A stretch of 64,000 nt of DNA from Arthrobacter sp. PM3 (GCF_003352915.1 NZ_CP022314.1:1706916-1770915), one strand, 5' to 3'; shown: positions 18,519-28,425, counted from the first letter of the stretch. Numbers and translations: made by a program. The notes: generated by a model not told the origin, from the sequence alone.

Positions 18519-20051
18519 GTGACTTCCCAAAACACCCCTGCCCCGAACACCGCCGCCGAGCCGCACGATGCCAGCGAACAGACGCGCATCCGCATGGAGA
18601 AGCGCGCCAAGCTGATCGAACGCGGCGTCGAGGCATATCCGGTGGGTGTCGAGCGTTCACACTCGCTCACGGAAATCCGGGAGAAATACGCCCACCTGCA
18701 GGCCGACGAGACCACCGGCCATGTCGTCGGCGTCACCGGCCGCATCGTGTTCATCCGCAACACGGGCAAGCTCTGCTTCGCCACCCTCCAGGAGGGCGGC
18801 CTGGACGGCAAGGCCGTCCGGCTGCAGGTGATGCTGAGCCTGGCAAACGTAGGCGAGGAAGCGCTCGCGGACTGGAAGGCCCTCGTGGACCTGGGCGACC
18901 ACGTCTTCATCACCGGCGAAGTCATCTCCTCGCGCCGCGGCGAGCTGTCCGTCATGGCGGATTCCTGGACCATGGCCTCGAAGGCACTGCGCCCGCTGCC
19001 CGTGCTGCACGCCGAACTGAACGAGGAAACCCGCGTCCGCCAGCGCTACGTCGACCTGATTGTCCGTGACGAGGCCCGCGAGATGGTCTACACCCGCGCC
19101 GCGATCACCCGCTCCATCCGCGAAACCCTGCACCGCCAGGGCTATGTCGAGGTGGAAACGCCCATGCTGCAGCTGGTCCACGGCGGCGCCACGGCCCGGC
19201 CTTTCGAGACGCACATGAACGCCTTCGACCAGAAGATGACGCTGCGCATCGCCACCGAGCTCTACCTCAAGCGCACGGTTGTCGGCGGGATCGACCGTGT
19301 CTACGACATGGGCCGGGTCTTCCGCAACGAGGGCGTCGACTCCACGCACAGCCCGGAATTCACCACCCTGGAGTCCTACGAGGCATGGGCGGACCAGTTC
19401 GTCATGGCCGACCGGATCAAGGAAATCATCCTGGATGCCGCCGACGCCGCCGGTGCGGGCCGCGTCCTGCAGACCGAGGCGGGGGAGATCAACCTCGACG
19501 GCGACTGGGCCTGGATGGCGGTCTACCCTGGACTCTCCGAGTTCGTCGGCCAGGAAGTCACCCCCGACACCCCAGCCGAAGAACTGCTGAAACTGGCCGC
19601 CAAGCACGAGGTCAAGGTCGATGCCGGGTGGGACGCCGAGAAGCTCGTCGTCGAACTTTTCGGCGAACTCGTGGAGCCCACGCTGCTGAATCCCACGTTC
19701 GTCTACGATTACCCGCCGTCGGCCCAGCCGCTGGCGCGCCAGCACCGCGAGGACGGACGCCTGATCGAGGCCTGGGACCTCATCATTGGCGGTATGGAGC
19801 GCGGCACCGCGTTCTCCGAACTGATCGACCCCGTGATCCAGCGCGAACGGCTCACCGAGCAGTCCCGCCGCTCCGCCGCGGGTGACGTGGAAGCCATGCA
19901 GCTGGACGAAGACTTCCTCCGTGCCCTCGAATACGGCGCGCCGCCCATGGGCGGGATCGGTCTGGGCATCGACCGCCTTGTCATGCTCTTCACCGGTGCC
20001 GGCATCCGCGAGACCATCCTGTTCCCCCTGCTGAAGCCCGAAGGACACTGA
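18519..20051 (+). CDS. lysS: Lysyl-tRNA synthetase, class II
   Basis: 510 residues; charges tRNA-Lys. The N-terminal OB-fold anticodon domain (TGRIVFIRNTGKLCFATLQ) is followed by the class II core: motif 1 around RAAITRSIRETLHRQGYVEVETPML, motif 2 VYDMGRVFRNEGVDSTHSPEF, and motif 3 GIGLGIDRLVMLFT. Length is typical. The GTG start is preceded by a TAAACT box and no clear Shine-Dalgarno. lysS followed by a small ORF, lsr2 and clpC is the order also seen in mycobacteria. Confidence 0.96.
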   Translation: MTSQNTPAPNTAAEPHDASEQTRIRMEKRAKLIERGVEAYPVGVERSHSLTEIREKYAHLQADETTGHVVGVTGRIVFIRNTGKLCFATLQEGGLDGKAVRLQVMLSLANVGEEALADWKALVDLGDHVFITGEVISSRRGELSVMADSWTMASKALRPLPVLHAELNEETRVRQRYVDLIVRDEAREMVYTRAAITRSIRETLHRQGYVEVETPMLQLVHGGATARPFETHMNAFDQKMTLRIATELYLKRTVVGGIDRVYDMGRVFRNEGVDSTHSPEFTTLESYEAWADQFVMADRIKEIILDAADAAGAGRVLQTEAGEINLDGDWAWMAVYPGLSEFVGQEVTPDTPAEELLKLAAKHEVKVDAGWDAEKLVVELFGELVEPTLLNPTFVYDYPPSAQPLARQHREDGRLIEAWDLIIGGMERGTAFSELIDPVIQRERLTEQSRRSAAGDVEAMQLDEDFLRALEYGAPPMGGIGLGIDRLVMLFTGAGIRETILFPLLKPEGH

Positions 20052-20053
20052 GC

Positions 20054-20236
20054 ATGGACTACATCGCCGTCTTGCTGCCCCCAATCGTGGTGGGCCTGCT
20101 TTTCTGGTTTGCCATGAAATCGATATTCAATGCCGACAAATCCGAGCGGCAGGCCGAGGCCCGCGCCCACGCCGAAGCGGAGGCCCGGGCGGAAGCCCAA
20201 ATCAAGCGTCCGGATTCCGGGCCCGTTGGCGGCTAA
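20054..20236 (+). CDS. Small membrane protein downstream of lysS
   Basis: 60 residues starting MDYIAVLLPPIVVGLLFWFAMKSIF, one hydrophobic helix (about 4-23), then a highly charged Ala/Glu/Arg helix. A single-pass protein with a cytoplasmic tail is predicted. It begins 2 nt after the lysS stop, so it is probably translated from the same mRNA. Function unknown; I do not recognise a family beyond similar small ORFs placed after lysS in related actinobacteria. Confidence 0.65.
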   Translation: MDYIAVLLPPIVVGLLFWFAMKSIFNADKSERQAEARAHAEAEARAEAQIKRPDSGPVGG

Positions 20237-20389
20237 TTCCCCGAAAACTGGTAATAGTGCCCTATTGCCGTCTGCGGCTTTCCTTGGGCGCAGTTTTACG
20301 CTTTGACTCCCTGCTGTAACGCGGAGGATACTTTTTACAGATACATCCTGCTTTTCTAAACACTCGTCCATTTGGAAAGAGAGTCTTTT

Positions 20390-20716
20390 ATGGCACAGAA
20401 AGTAAAAATCATCCTCGTGGATGATCTGGATGGGGGATCCGCAGACGAAACTGTCCGGTTTGGCCTTGACGGCGTGAGCTACGAAATCGACTTGTCGGCC
20501 AGCAACGCATCAGAACTCCGCGGCGCCGTGGAGCGATTTGTGACGCACGCCCGCAAGACGTCAAGCGGGCGCGCCACGCGCACGAAAATTTCCACCGGCC
20601 GGAATCAGGACTCTGCCCAGATCCGTCAGTGGGCGCGCGACAACGGGTATGCGGTAAACAACCGCGGGCGTATCCAGGCGGAAATTCAGGAAGCTTACCA
20701 AAAGGCTAATTCCTAG
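20390..20716 (+). CDS. lsr2: Lsr2 nucleoid-associated protein
   Basis: 108 residues, an H-NS-like xenogeneic silencer that bridges AT-rich DNA. The N-terminal dimerisation domain (MAQKVKIILVDDLDGG, then ETVRFGLDGVSYEIDLS) and the C-terminal DNA-binding domain with IRQWARDNGYAVNNRGRI, including the R-G-R AT-hook-like loop, are both present. The ATG at 20390 is preceded by GGAAAGAGAG. It has its own upstream region of about 150 nt, which is AT-rich compared with the rest of the window. It lies directly before clpC, as in mycobacteria. Confidence 0.96.
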   Translation: MAQKVKIILVDDLDGGSADETVRFGLDGVSYEIDLSASNASELRGAVERFVTHARKTSSGRATRTKISTGRNQDSAQIRQWARDNGYAVNNRGRIQAEIQEAYQKANS

Positions 20717-21063
20717 CCCGGAGGCGCGCGGCAGGACACGGTTTCAAAGCCCCTCGCCACGTTCAAAGGCGGCAACGCCGCGCAATAAATGACAGTGCCC
20801 CCGTCTTTCCGGCGGGGGCATTGCCATGCCGCCGGTGCCCGCGCGCCGGCCCACCGCTCCGGCCCCTGCTCCCGGGCAGGCCGCCGGCCCGCTCCGCCGG
20901 GTTCGGGCCCCGCGGAGCGCCCTCCGGGGCCTGCCGGGGGCAGGTGCCGGGAGGGCCCCGGTGGCAGCAGTCAACCCTCCGGTTTCCCCTGTGGCGAACA
21001 AGCCCCAAATCTGGAACCCGGCCACGTAGCATCAAAGTACGTCGTAGCTAGGAGTGTGGCGAA
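20717..21063. other. lsr2-clpC intergenic region
   Basis: 347 nt with no convincing gene. It holds the hairpin at 20796-20820, then very GC-rich Pro/Ala/Gly-biased DNA with several overlapping spurious frames, and finally the clpC leader with GGAG about 10 nt upstream of the ATG. I see no clear -35/-10 pair. Confidence 0.6.
20796..20820 (+). terminator. Hairpin downstream of lsr2
   Basis: TGCCCCCG (20796-20803) pairs perfectly with CGGGGGCA (20813-20820) around a 9-nt loop, 80 nt after the lsr2 stop. No T-tract follows, so Rho-independent termination is only suggested. Confidence 0.5.
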
Positions 21064-23556
21064 ATGTTTGAGCGATTTACGGACCGTGCCCGTCGCGTAG
21101 TTGTGCTTGCCCAAGAAGAGGCACGCATGCTGAACCACAATTACATTGGTACCGAACACATCCTCTTGGGTCTGATCCATGAGGGTGAAGGTGTTGCCGC
21201 CAAGGCCCTTGAATCCTTGAGCATTTCGCTCGACGGTGTCCGCGAGCAGGTGCAGGAGATTATCGGTCAGGGCCAGCAGGCGCCGTCGGGCCACATCCCC
21301 TTCACCCCGCGTGCCAAGAAGGTCCTTGAGCTCTCCCTCCGGGAGGCCCTGCAGTTGGGACATAACTACATCGGTACCGAGCACATCCTCCTCGGCCTCA
21401 TCCGTGAGGGCGAAGGCGTGGCGGCGCAGGTGCTCGTCAAGCTCGGCGCCGACCTCAACCGTGTCCGCCAGCAGGTCATCCAGCTGCTCTCCGGCTACCA
21501 GGGCAAGGAAGCCACGGGCGCGGGCGTCGGCTCGAGCCAGGCCGAGGGCACCCCTGCCGGGTCCGTGGTCCTGGATCAGTTCGGCCGCAACCTGACCCAG
21601 GCCGCGCGCGAGAACAAGCTGGACCCGGTGATCGGCCGCGAGCAGGAAATGGAACGCGTCATGCAGGTCCTTTCCCGCCGCACCAAGAACAACCCGGTGC
21701 TGATCGGCGAGCCCGGCGTCGGCAAGACCGCAGTCGTCGAAGGCCTGGCCCAGGCGATCGTCCGCGGCGATGTCCCGGAGACCATCAAGGACAAGCAGCT
21801 GTACACCCTGGACCTCGGGTCCCTCGTGGCCGGCTCCCGCTACCGCGGTGACTTCGAAGAGCGCCTGAAGAAGGTCCTCAAGGAGATCCGCACCCGCGGG
21901 GACATCATCCTGTTCATCGATGAGATCCACACCCTGGTGGGTGCCGGTGCCGCCGAAGGCGCCATCGACGCAGCCTCGATCCTCAAGCCCATGCTGGCAC
22001 GCGGCGAGCTCCAGACCATCGGTGCGACCACGCTGGACGAGTACCGCAAGCACATCGAGAAGGACGCTGCGCTGGAGCGCCGCTTCCAGCCCATCCAGGT
22101 CAAGGAACCCTCCGTCGCGCACGCGATCGAAATCCTCAAGGGCCTCCGCGACCGGTATGAGGCCCACCACCGCGTCACCATCACCGACGGCGCCCTCGCC
22201 TCCGCGGCCAGCCTGTCCGAGCGCTACATCTCGGACCGGTTCCTGCCGGACAAGGCGATCGACCTGATCGACGAGGCCGGTGCGCGGCTGCGCATCCGCC
22301 GCATGACCGCTCCGCCGGAGCTCAAGGTCATGGACGAGAAGATCGCCGCCATGAAGCTGGAGAAGGAATCCGCGATCGACGCGCAGGACTTCGAAGGTGC
22401 CGCGTCGTTGCGCGACAAGGAGCAGAAGCTCATTGCCGAGCGCGCCGAGAAGGAACGCCAGTGGAAGACCGGCGGCATGGACGACATCTCCGAAGTTGAT
22501 GAGGATCTCATCGCCGAGGTGCTGGCGAACTCCACCGGCATTCCGGTCTTCAAGCTGACCGAGGAAGAGTCCTCGCGCCTGCTGAAGATGGAAGACGAAC
22601 TGCACAAGCGTGTGGTCGGCCAGGACGAGGCCATCAAGGCCCTCTCCCAGGCGATCCGCCGCACCCGTGCCGGCCTGAAGGACCCCAAGCGTCCCGGCGG
22701 CTCGTTCATCTTCGCCGGCCCCACCGGCGTCGGCAAGACCGAACTCGCCAAGGCCCTCGCGGAGTTCCTGTTCGGCGAGGAAGACGCGCTGATCACCCTG
22801 GACATGTCCGAATACTCGGAGAAGCACACCGTGTCACGGCTCTTCGGTGCACCTCCGGGCTACGTGGGCTATGAAGAGGGCGGCCAGCTGACCGAGAAGG
22901 TCCGGCGTCGTCCGTTCTCCGTGGTCTTGTTCGATGAAGTGGAAAAGGCGCACGCCGACCTCTTCAACTCGCTGCTGCAGATCCTGGAAGACGGCCGCCT
23001 GACCGACTCCCAGGGCCGTGTGGTGGACTTCAAGAACACCGTGATCATCATGACCACCAACCTCGGCACCCGGGACATCTCCAAGAGCGTCGCGACCGGC
23101 TTCCAGTCCGGAACCGACACCCAGACCGGCTACAACCGGATGCGTGCCCGCGTCACGGAAGAACTGAAGCAGCACTTCCGCCCCGAGTTCCTGAACCGTG
23201 TTGACGACGTTGTGGTCTTCCCGCAGCTGACCCAGGACGAGATCATCGAGATCGTGGACCTGTTCGTGACCCGCCTGGAGAAGCGGCTCAAGGACAAGGA
23301 CATGGGCATCGAACTGACCAAGGCGGCCAAGGTGCTCCTGGCGACCCGCGGCTACGACCCCGCCATGGGTGCCCGGCCGCTGCGCCGCACCATCCAGCGC
23401 GAGATCGAGGACCAGCTCTCCGAGAAGATCCTCTTCGGCGAACTGCACTCCGGCGACATCGTGGTGGTGGATGTTGAAGGCGAGGGCGACGACGCGAAGT
23501 TCACCTTCGCCGGCAACGCCAAGCCGCGCATCCCGGAAATCGCCCCGAGCGTCTAG
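21064..23556 (+). CDS. clpC: ATP-dependent Clp protease ATPase subunit ClpC
   Basis: 830 residues, AAA+ unfoldase that feeds substrates to ClpP. Two N-terminal Clp_N repeats ([13 protein letters not shown] at about 26 and again at about 101), first AAA module with Walker A GEPGVGKT at about 215-222 and [14 protein letters not shown], a UVR coiled-coil region (about 435-465), and second AAA module with GPTGVGKT at 552-559 and [10 protein letters not shown]. The C-terminal domain shows the usual [10 protein letters not shown]. Essential in related mycobacteria. Followed by a strong hairpin. Confidence 0.97.
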   Translation: MFERFTDRARRVVVLAQEEARMLNHNYIGTEHILLGLIHEGEGVAAKALESLSISLDGVREQVQEIIGQGQQAPSGHIPFTPRAKKVLELSLREALQLGHNYIGTEHILLGLIREGEGVAAQVLVKLGADLNRVRQQVIQLLSGYQGKEATGAGVGSSQAEGTPAGSVVLDQFGRNLTQAARENKLDPVIGREQEMERVMQVLSRRTKNNPVLIGEPGVGKTAVVEGLAQAIVRGDVPETIKDKQLYTLDLGSLVAGSRYRGDFEERLKKVLKEIRTRGDIILFIDEIHTLVGAGAAEGAIDAASILKPMLARGELQTIGATTLDEYRKHIEKDAALERRFQPIQVKEPSVAHAIEILKGLRDRYEAHHRVTITDGALASAASLSERYISDRFLPDKAIDLIDEAGARLRIRRMTAPPELKVMDEKIAAMKLEKESAIDAQDFEGAASLRDKEQKLIAERAEKERQWKTGGMDDISEVDEDLIAEVLANSTGIPVFKLTEEESSRLLKMEDELHKRVVGQDEAIKALSQAIRRTRAGLKDPKRPGGSFIFAGPTGVGKTELAKALAEFLFGEEDALITLDMSEYSEKHTVSRLFGAPPGYVGYEEGGQLTEKVRRRPFSVVLFDEVEKAHADLFNSLLQILEDGRLTDSQGRVVDFKNTVIIMTTNLGTRDISKSVATGFQSGTDTQTGYNRMRARVTEELKQHFRPEFLNRVDDVVVFPQLTQDEIIEIVDLFVTRLEKRLKDKDMGIELTKAAKVLLATRGYDPAMGARPLRRTIQREIEDQLSEKILFGELHSGDIVVVDVEGEGDDAKFTFAGNAKPRIPEIAPSV

Positions 23557-23568
23557 CCGCGAATGCCA

Positions 23569-23606
23569 AAGGCCCCGGCCGCTTCCTAATGGAGCGGCCG
23601 GGGCCT
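23569..23606. terminator. Strong hairpin between clpC and the Rieske gene
   Basis: A perfect 15-bp stem (AAGGCCCCGGCCGCT with its complement at 23592-23606) closes a 9-nt loop 13 nt after the clpC stop, and ends in TT. It lies between convergent genes, so it can serve both. Confidence 0.8.
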
Positions 23607-23634
23607 TCTGCGTTGTGGCGCCGGGCGGCGGTCC

Positions 23635-24081
23635 TCAGGCGGTGACGGTGATCCAGTCCCCGTCGATGGCTGCGGTCAGCGGCGCGAGGGGGCGGCGGGC
23701 CGGCCCGGAAATGACGCTTCCGTCCGCTCCCTTAAAAGTGGAGCCGTGGCAGGGGCACTCGAAGTCCTGGCCGGACGGGGCGACAGGGCAGCCGGCGTGC
23801 GTGCAGGTCGCGTCGTAGGCCAGGACCTTGCGGTCTTCAGGCCGGAAAACGACGACCGTCTTGCCGTTGGCGTTCCCGGTGGCGGTGGAGCCCACGGTGA
23901 TGTCGGTGAGCTTGCCGATCCGGACAGGCGTGCCGGCCGGTTCCGGTGCGCCGGGGGCCGTCGTCGGGGCAGCGCTGTCTGTCGGTGCTACGGAGCATGC
24001 GGACAGGGCCAGGCCGCCGCCAACCGTGGCGGCCGCGCCGAGCAGCATGGAACGTCTGGGCAGGGACTTGTCAGGGTTCAT
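23635..24081 (-). CDS. Rieske [2Fe-2S] protein with Tat signal and lipobox
   Basis: 148 residues. The N-terminus has a twin-arginine motif (LPRRSMLLG), a hydrophobic stretch and a lipobox LSAC at about residue 28-31, so it is probably exported folded and lipid-anchored. A Thr/Pro/Ala linker leads to a Rieske domain with both cluster-binding boxes, C-T-H-A-G-C and C-P-C-H-G-S. No quinol oxidase or cytochrome bc genes are adjacent, so it is an orphan electron carrier, perhaps serving an exported oxidoreductase elsewhere. The ATG at 24081 is preceded by a weak CATGCT at 6 nt rather than a Shine-Dalgarno. Confidence 0.88.
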   Translation of the reverse strand: MNPDKSLPRRSMLLGAAATVGGGLALSACSVAPTDSAAPTTAPGAPEPAGTPVRIGKLTDITVGSTATGNANGKTVVVFRPEDRKVLAYDATCTHAGCPVAPSGQDFECPCHGSTFKGADGSVISGPARRPLAPLTAAIDGDWITVTA

Positions 24082-24233
24082 GGACCCAGCATGCCAAGTC
24101 CGGCTGAAAAGTTCCTGCAATCCGGGACTGCCGGCGCCCGTGGCGGTGTTCCGGGGACGGGTCCAGTGAAGGGGCTGGTTCACTCTCAGTGAACTTTTTG
24201 TGATCGATGCCACAAGCGGTGTTGAATCGGTGC

Positions 24234-26354
24234 ATGGCTGCCAAGGACTCAGAGACCCTGAGCGAACAACCCGAGACCCCGTTCCACGATCTGGACCATT
24301 ACCTCGCCATCCCGCGGGTGAGTGGTCTGGCCCTCAGCCCCGACGGCGCGCGGCTGGTGACCACCGTCGCCACCCTCAACGCCAAGGGAACCGAATACTG
24401 CACGGCCCTGTGGGAGATCGATCCGCGGGGAGAGGTCCAGGCCCGCCGCATCACGCGCAGCGCCAAGGGCGAAGCGGGCGCAGTGTTTGCCGCCAACGGT
24501 GACCTGTACTTCACCTCGGCCCGTCCGGACCCGGAGAGCCCCGACGCCGATCCCGTCAACGCCCTGTGGGTGCTGCCGGCCGGCGGCGGCGAAGCCCGGG
24601 TGGCCCTGACCCGCGCCGGCGGAGTCAGCGGGATCCTGGCTGCGAGGGACGCCGACGTGCTGGTGGCCGCGGCCGCGGTTCTGGCCGGCGCCACCGACGA
24701 GGACAACGACGAGGAGCGCCGCAAGGCCCGCAAGGACAAGAAGGTCGCCGCCATCCTGCACAGCGGCTACCCCGTCCGCTACTGGGACGCCGACCTCGGC
24801 CCCGCCCAGCCACGGTTGTTCGCCGTCGGCCCCGGGGAAGAAACGGCGGCCGGCAAACCGGGGACGGTCGACGCCGCGCCGCCGCTAGAGCTCCGCAACC
24901 TGACGCCCGACGCCGGCGCGGGACTGCGCGACGCCGAGTCGGTGATCAGCCCGGACGGCAAGACAATCTACAGCAGCTTCATGAAGCCGCTGGCCGGGGC
25001 GGATTCCCGCTCCCTGCTGGTCGCCATCGATGTCGCCACCGGCACCAGGACAGTGCTGCTGGACACGGACGGGATCAATTACTTCCCCGGGCCGGTCAGC
25101 CCGGATAACCGCACCCTCGTGGTGGTCAGTGAAAGCGATACCACACCGGTTGCGGCCCCGCAGATTAAGCTCCACCTCCTCGACGTCGGCGCACCGGCAG
25201 GCGAGGGCGCGTTGACGCCGCTTGCCCACGACTGGGACCGCTGGGCCCGCCCCGCCGCGTGGCTGCCGGACGGCTCGGCCCTGCTTGTCACCGCCGACGA
25301 GGACGGCGCCGCGCCGGTCTTCCGGATCCCGGTGGCGGCGGAACCCGGCCAGGCAGTCCAGGTCTCACGCCTGACGGACGACGCCGCCGCCTACACCGAC
25401 GTCGTAATCGCACCGGACGGGCACAACGCCTACGCCCTGCGCAGCTCTTACGAATTCCCCGCCGAACCCGTGCGGATCGACCTCGCCGGCGGCGGCGTCG
25501 TACGCCTGCAGGCGCCGGCGGCGCGCCCGTTGTACAAGGGCAGGCTGGAACGGGTGGAGGCGACGGCGCCGGACGGCGCACGGGTGCCCGCGTACCTGGC
25601 GCTTCCTGAGGGGGCCTCGGCCGCGAGTCCTGCACCGCTGCTGCTCTGGATCCACGGCGGCCCGCTGGGCTCCTGGAACGCCTGGACCTGGCGCTGGAAC
25701 CCCTGGCTCCTGGTGGCCCGCGGCTACGCGGTGCTGCTGCCGGACCCTGCCCTCTCCACCGGATACGGGCAGGACTACATCCAGCGCGGCTGGGGTGAAT
25801 GGGGCAAAGCACCGTTCACGGACCTGATGGCCATCACCGACGCCGTGGTGCAGCGCCCGGACATTGACGAGACCCGCACAGCGGCCATGGGCGGCTCCTT
25901 CGGCGGCTACATGGCCAACTGGGTGGCCGGGCACACCGACCGCTTCAAGGCAATCGTCACCCACGCCAGCCTCTGGGCCCTGGACCAGTTCGGTCCCACC
26001 ACGGACGCCGCGCAGTACTGGCTCAAGGAAATGTCGGCCGGGATGGCGATGGAGAATTCCCCGCATCTGCACGTGGAGAACATCCGGACGCCGATGCTCG
26101 TCATCCACGGGGACAAGGACTACCGCGTGCCGATCGGCGAGGGGCTCCGGCTCTGGTACGAACTGCTCGCGAAGTCGCAGCTCGCGGCCGACGAGAACGG
26201 TGAAACCGACCACCGCTTCCTATACTTCCCGGACGAGAACCACTGGATCCTGCAGCCGCAGCATGCCAAGGTCTGGTACGGCGTCGTGGAGCACTTCCTG
26301 GCCAGGAACCTGCTGGAAAAAGACATCCCCGTCCCCGACGAGCTGGGGCTCTGA
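24234..26354 (+). CDS. S9 family (prolyl oligopeptidase-type) peptidase
   Basis: 706 residues. An N-terminal seven-bladed beta-propeller (repeats such as VSGLALSPDGARLVT and ESVISPDGKTIYSS) precedes an alpha/beta-hydrolase domain with PLLLWIHGGPLGSW, the nucleophile G-G-S-F-G-G-Y (Ser555), HGDKDYRVP (Asp region) and the final His670 in DENHW. This is the acylaminoacyl-peptidase/DPP-like S9C layout, cleaving short peptides in the cytoplasm; no signal peptide is seen. A GTG/ATG choice upstream is possible: the ATG at 24234 has no Shine-Dalgarno but TTGAAT ends 6 nt before it. Confidence 0.9.
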   Translation: MAAKDSETLSEQPETPFHDLDHYLAIPRVSGLALSPDGARLVTTVATLNAKGTEYCTALWEIDPRGEVQARRITRSAKGEAGAVFAANGDLYFTSARPDPESPDADPVNALWVLPAGGGEARVALTRAGGVSGILAARDADVLVAAAAVLAGATDEDNDEERRKARKDKKVAAILHSGYPVRYWDADLGPAQPRLFAVGPGEETAAGKPGTVDAAPPLELRNLTPDAGAGLRDAESVISPDGKTIYSSFMKPLAGADSRSLLVAIDVATGTRTVLLDTDGINYFPGPVSPDNRTLVVVSESDTTPVAAPQIKLHLLDVGAPAGEGALTPLAHDWDRWARPAAWLPDGSALLVTADEDGAAPVFRIPVAAEPGQAVQVSRLTDDAAAYTDVVIAPDGHNAYALRSSYEFPAEPVRIDLAGGGVVRLQAPAARPLYKGRLERVEATAPDGARVPAYLALPEGASAASPAPLLLWIHGGPLGSWNAWTWRWNPWLLVARGYAVLLPDPALSTGYGQDYIQRGWGEWGKAPFTDLMAITDAVVQRPDIDETRTAAMGGSFGGYMANWVAGHTDRFKAIVTHASLWALDQFGPTTDAAQYWLKEMSAGMAMENSPHLHVENIRTPMLVIHGDKDYRVPIGEGLRLWYELLAKSQLAADENGETDHRFLYFPDENHWILQPQHAKVWYGVVEHFLARNLLEKDIPVPDELGL

Positions 26355-26403
26355 CGCCGCGGGCCCGGGTCCGGCCGCGGGCCTGCCGGACCCGGAGCCC
26401 CCG

Positions 26404-26409
26404 TAAGAT
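26404..26409 (+). promoter_or_regulatory. -10-like element for leaderless GNAT gene
   Basis: TAAGAT followed by 6 nt and then the GTG start at 26416; no ribosome-binding site. Confidence 0.55.
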
Positions 26410-26415
26410 TGGGCT

Positions 26416-26925
26416 GTGACTGAGACGATCCGCATCCGCCCTGCCCGCACCGGCGACGTCGCCGCCATCAAGACCCTCGTGGCGCCGCTGGCCGAACAGC
26501 GGATCCTCATGGCCAAGGAAACGGTGGCCTATTACGAAAGCCTGCAGGAATTCCGGATTGCCGAATCGGACGACGGCGAGGTCATCGGCTGCGGTGCCCT
26601 GCACGTCATGTGGGAGGACCTTGCCGAGGTGCGCACCCTCGCGGCCGCGGACGCCTGGCGGGGCAAAGGGGTGGGCCACGCGCTGGTCGAACGCCTGCTG
26701 GAGGAGGCCCGCGCCCTGGGCGTATCCCGCGTTTTCTGCCTGACCTTTGAGGTCGACTTCTTCAAGAAGCACGGCTTCGAAGTCATGGCCGACCAGACCG
26801 CCGTGGACCCCGTGGTGTATTCCGAACTCCTGCGCTCCCATGACGAAGGCGTGGCCGAGTTCCTCGACCTGGCCCGGGTCAAGCCGAACACCCTGGGCAA
26901 CACAAGGATGATCAAGGCGCTGTAG
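26416..26925 (+). CDS. Amino-acid N-acetyltransferase, GNAT family (short ArgA-like)
   Basis: 169 residues, single GNAT domain. The acetyl-CoA site is seen as RGKGVGHALVERLLEEA (R/Q-x-x-G-x-G/A), preceded by the strand LAEVRTLAAADAW and followed by the CLTFEVDFFKKHGFEV region typical of N-acetylglutamate synthase-like enzymes (compare FxxxGF). In mycobacteria a stand-alone GNAT of this kind (Rv2747-type ArgA) makes N-acetylglutamate for arginine synthesis; here that is inferred from the motif pattern only. No arg genes are nearby. GTG start with a leaderless layout. Confidence 0.82.
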   Translation: MTETIRIRPARTGDVAAIKTLVAPLAEQRILMAKETVAYYESLQEFRIAESDDGEVIGCGALHVMWEDLAEVRTLAAADAWRGKGVGHALVERLLEEARALGVSRVFCLTFEVDFFKKHGFEVMADQTAVDPVVYSELLRSHDEGVAEFLDLARVKPNTLGNTRMIKAL

Positions 26926-26956
26926 TGCGGCCGCCCCAAGGCTTCCCTTCAATAAA

Positions 26957-27000
26957 TTTGGTGGATAAACTGATCCCGGCCCAGGGGGTGGGCCACCAAA
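26957..27000 (+). promoter_or_regulatory. Hairpin in the leader of the small Pro/Ala-rich ORF
   Basis: TTTGGTGG (26957-26964) pairs perfectly with CCACCAAA (26993-27000), 6 nt before the GGAGG that serves TTG 27018. It could terminate GNAT transcription or control access to that ribosome-binding site. Confidence 0.45.
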
Positions 27001-27017
27001 CTTTCGGAGGCAAAAAA

Positions 27018-27323
27018 TTGCATAACGACGTGATTTTCCCCGATTTCTCCGCTTTTCGCAGTCCAGCCGCCAGTGCCCCGGCAGCGCCGCCGGGCCAGGC
27101 CGTGGGGGCGCAGGACCTGCCGTCGCCGGCCCCGGTCGCCGCCGAACCGCCGGCGCTGGATCCGGTTGCCACGGAAAAGGCCGCCAACCCGGAGCCTGAG
27201 GCACCTGCGCCACCGCCGCCCGCAACCCGCGCCCGCAAGGGCAGACTCGCCGCTCCGCCGTTCTCCTGGCTGGGCGGCGACGCGTGGCCGCACTTCCCGG
27301 CGTGGGCCGACAAGAAGGCCTGA
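27018..27323 (+). CDS. Small Pro/Ala-rich hypothetical protein (TTG start)
   Basis: 101 residues from TTG 27018, preceded by a perfect GGAGG (27006-27010) 7 nt away, which is why I prefer this start over an upstream frame that runs through the hairpin. The protein has a short N-terminal block (HNDVIFPDFSAFRSP), a long disordered Ala/Pro/Glu middle, and a C-terminal block with aromatic residues (PPFSWLGGDAWPHFPAWADKK). No membrane segment or domain is recognised. The conserved-looking ends separated by a disordered middle suggest a small adaptor, but nothing supports a specific function. Confidence 0.5.
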   Translation: MHNDVIFPDFSAFRSPAASAPAAPPGQAVGAQDLPSPAPVAAEPPALDPVATEKAANPEPEAPAPPPPATRARKGRLAAPPFSWLGGDAWPHFPAWADKKA

Positions 27324-27421
27324 ACGCCGCCAAATTGCCCGGGAACGCGAGCCTACCGCCGGCCCGGCCCCGGTAGTAGGGTCTAAGCAAGCAGCCAGGA
27401 CACCATCCAGGGAGCACCGCC

Positions 27422-28423
27422 ATGAAGAAACTGATCAATGATCCCAAAGCCGTGGTCGACGAGTCAGCGGAAGGGTTCGGGCTTGCGCATGCCGACCTCG
27501 TGACTGTCTTCCCGGACCCGAAGTACATCGTGCGCAAGGACGCGCCCGTGGCCGGGAAAGTCGGCCTTGTCTCCGGCGGCGGCAGCGGCCATGAGCCGCT
27601 GCACGGCGGCTATGTCGGGATGGGCATGCTCGACGCCGCCGTTCCCGGCGCCGTGTTCACCTCGCCCACCCCGGACCAGATCCTGCCGGCGACGCTCGCC
27701 GTGAACTCCGGTGCCGGCGTCGTGCACATCGTCAAGAACTACACCGGCGACGTCCTCAACTTTGAAACCGCCGCCGAACTCGCCCAGGCCGAAGGCGTCG
27801 AAGTCCGCACTGTCCTCGTCAACGACGACGTCGCCGTGCAGGATTCGCTGTACACCGCCGGCCGCCGCGGTGTGGGCGGAACCGTGCTCGTCGAGAAGAT
27901 CGCCGGTGCGGCCGCCGAACGCGGCGACAACCTGGACGCCGTGGCCGCGATCGGTGACCGCGTCAACCAGAACGTGCGCAGCATGGGCGTGGCACTGACC
28001 GCCTGCACCGTGCCGCACGCAGGGGTCCCCAGCTTTGAACTCGAGGAAAACGAGATCGAGATCGGGATCGGCATCCACGGCGAGCCGGGACGGCACAAGA
28101 TTCCGATGGAAAACGCCGACGGCATCACCGACCGCCTCCTGGACCCGGTGGTCAGCGACCTCGGGCTCAACTCGGGAGACAAAGTCCTTCTCTTCGTCAA
28201 CGGCATGGGCGGCACGCCGGCGAGCGAGCTGTACATCGTGTACCGCCGGGCCGCACAGAGGCTGGCGGAGCAGGGCATCACCGTGGCGCGCTCGCTCGTG
28301 GGCAACTACATCACGTCGCTGGAAATGCAGGGCTGCTCCATCACTGTCCTGCGCCTCGATGACGAGATGACTTCCCTCTGGGACGCGCCCGTGCACACGC
28401 CGGCCCTTCGCTGGGGCGTCTGA
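27422..28423 (+). CDS. dhaK: Dihydroxyacetone kinase subunit DhaK
   Basis: 333 residues, the dihydroxyacetone-binding subunit of the PTS-dependent kinase. Marks are [17 protein letters not shown] near residue 55 and the substrate-binding histidine H219 in [11 protein letters not shown], which forms a hemiaminal with dihydroxyacetone in the E. coli enzyme. GGGAG lies ahead of the ATG. First gene of dhaKLM; 2 nt separate it from dhaL. The operon handles dihydroxyacetone from glycerol oxidation or aldol chemistry. No dhaR or glycerol dehydrogenase is adjacent. Confidence 0.95.
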   Translation: MKKLINDPKAVVDESAEGFGLAHADLVTVFPDPKYIVRKDAPVAGKVGLVSGGGSGHEPLHGGYVGMGMLDAAVPGAVFTSPTPDQILPATLAVNSGAGVVHIVKNYTGDVLNFETAAELAQAEGVEVRTVLVNDDVAVQDSLYTAGRRGVGGTVLVEKIAGAAAERGDNLDAVAAIGDRVNQNVRSMGVALTACTVPHAGVPSFELEENEIEIGIGIHGEPGRHKIPMENADGITDRLLDPVVSDLGLNSGDKVLLFVNGMGGTPASELYIVYRRAAQRLAEQGITVARSLVGNYITSLEMQGCSITVLRLDDEMTSLWDAPVHTPALRWGV

Positions 28424-28425
28424 CC

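Noticed and set aside
17409..18566. Upstream extension of the second hydrolase to 385 residues
   Set aside because: The added N-terminus runs across the lysS promoter and start, with no ribosome-binding site; the 18389 GTG has a promoter layout.
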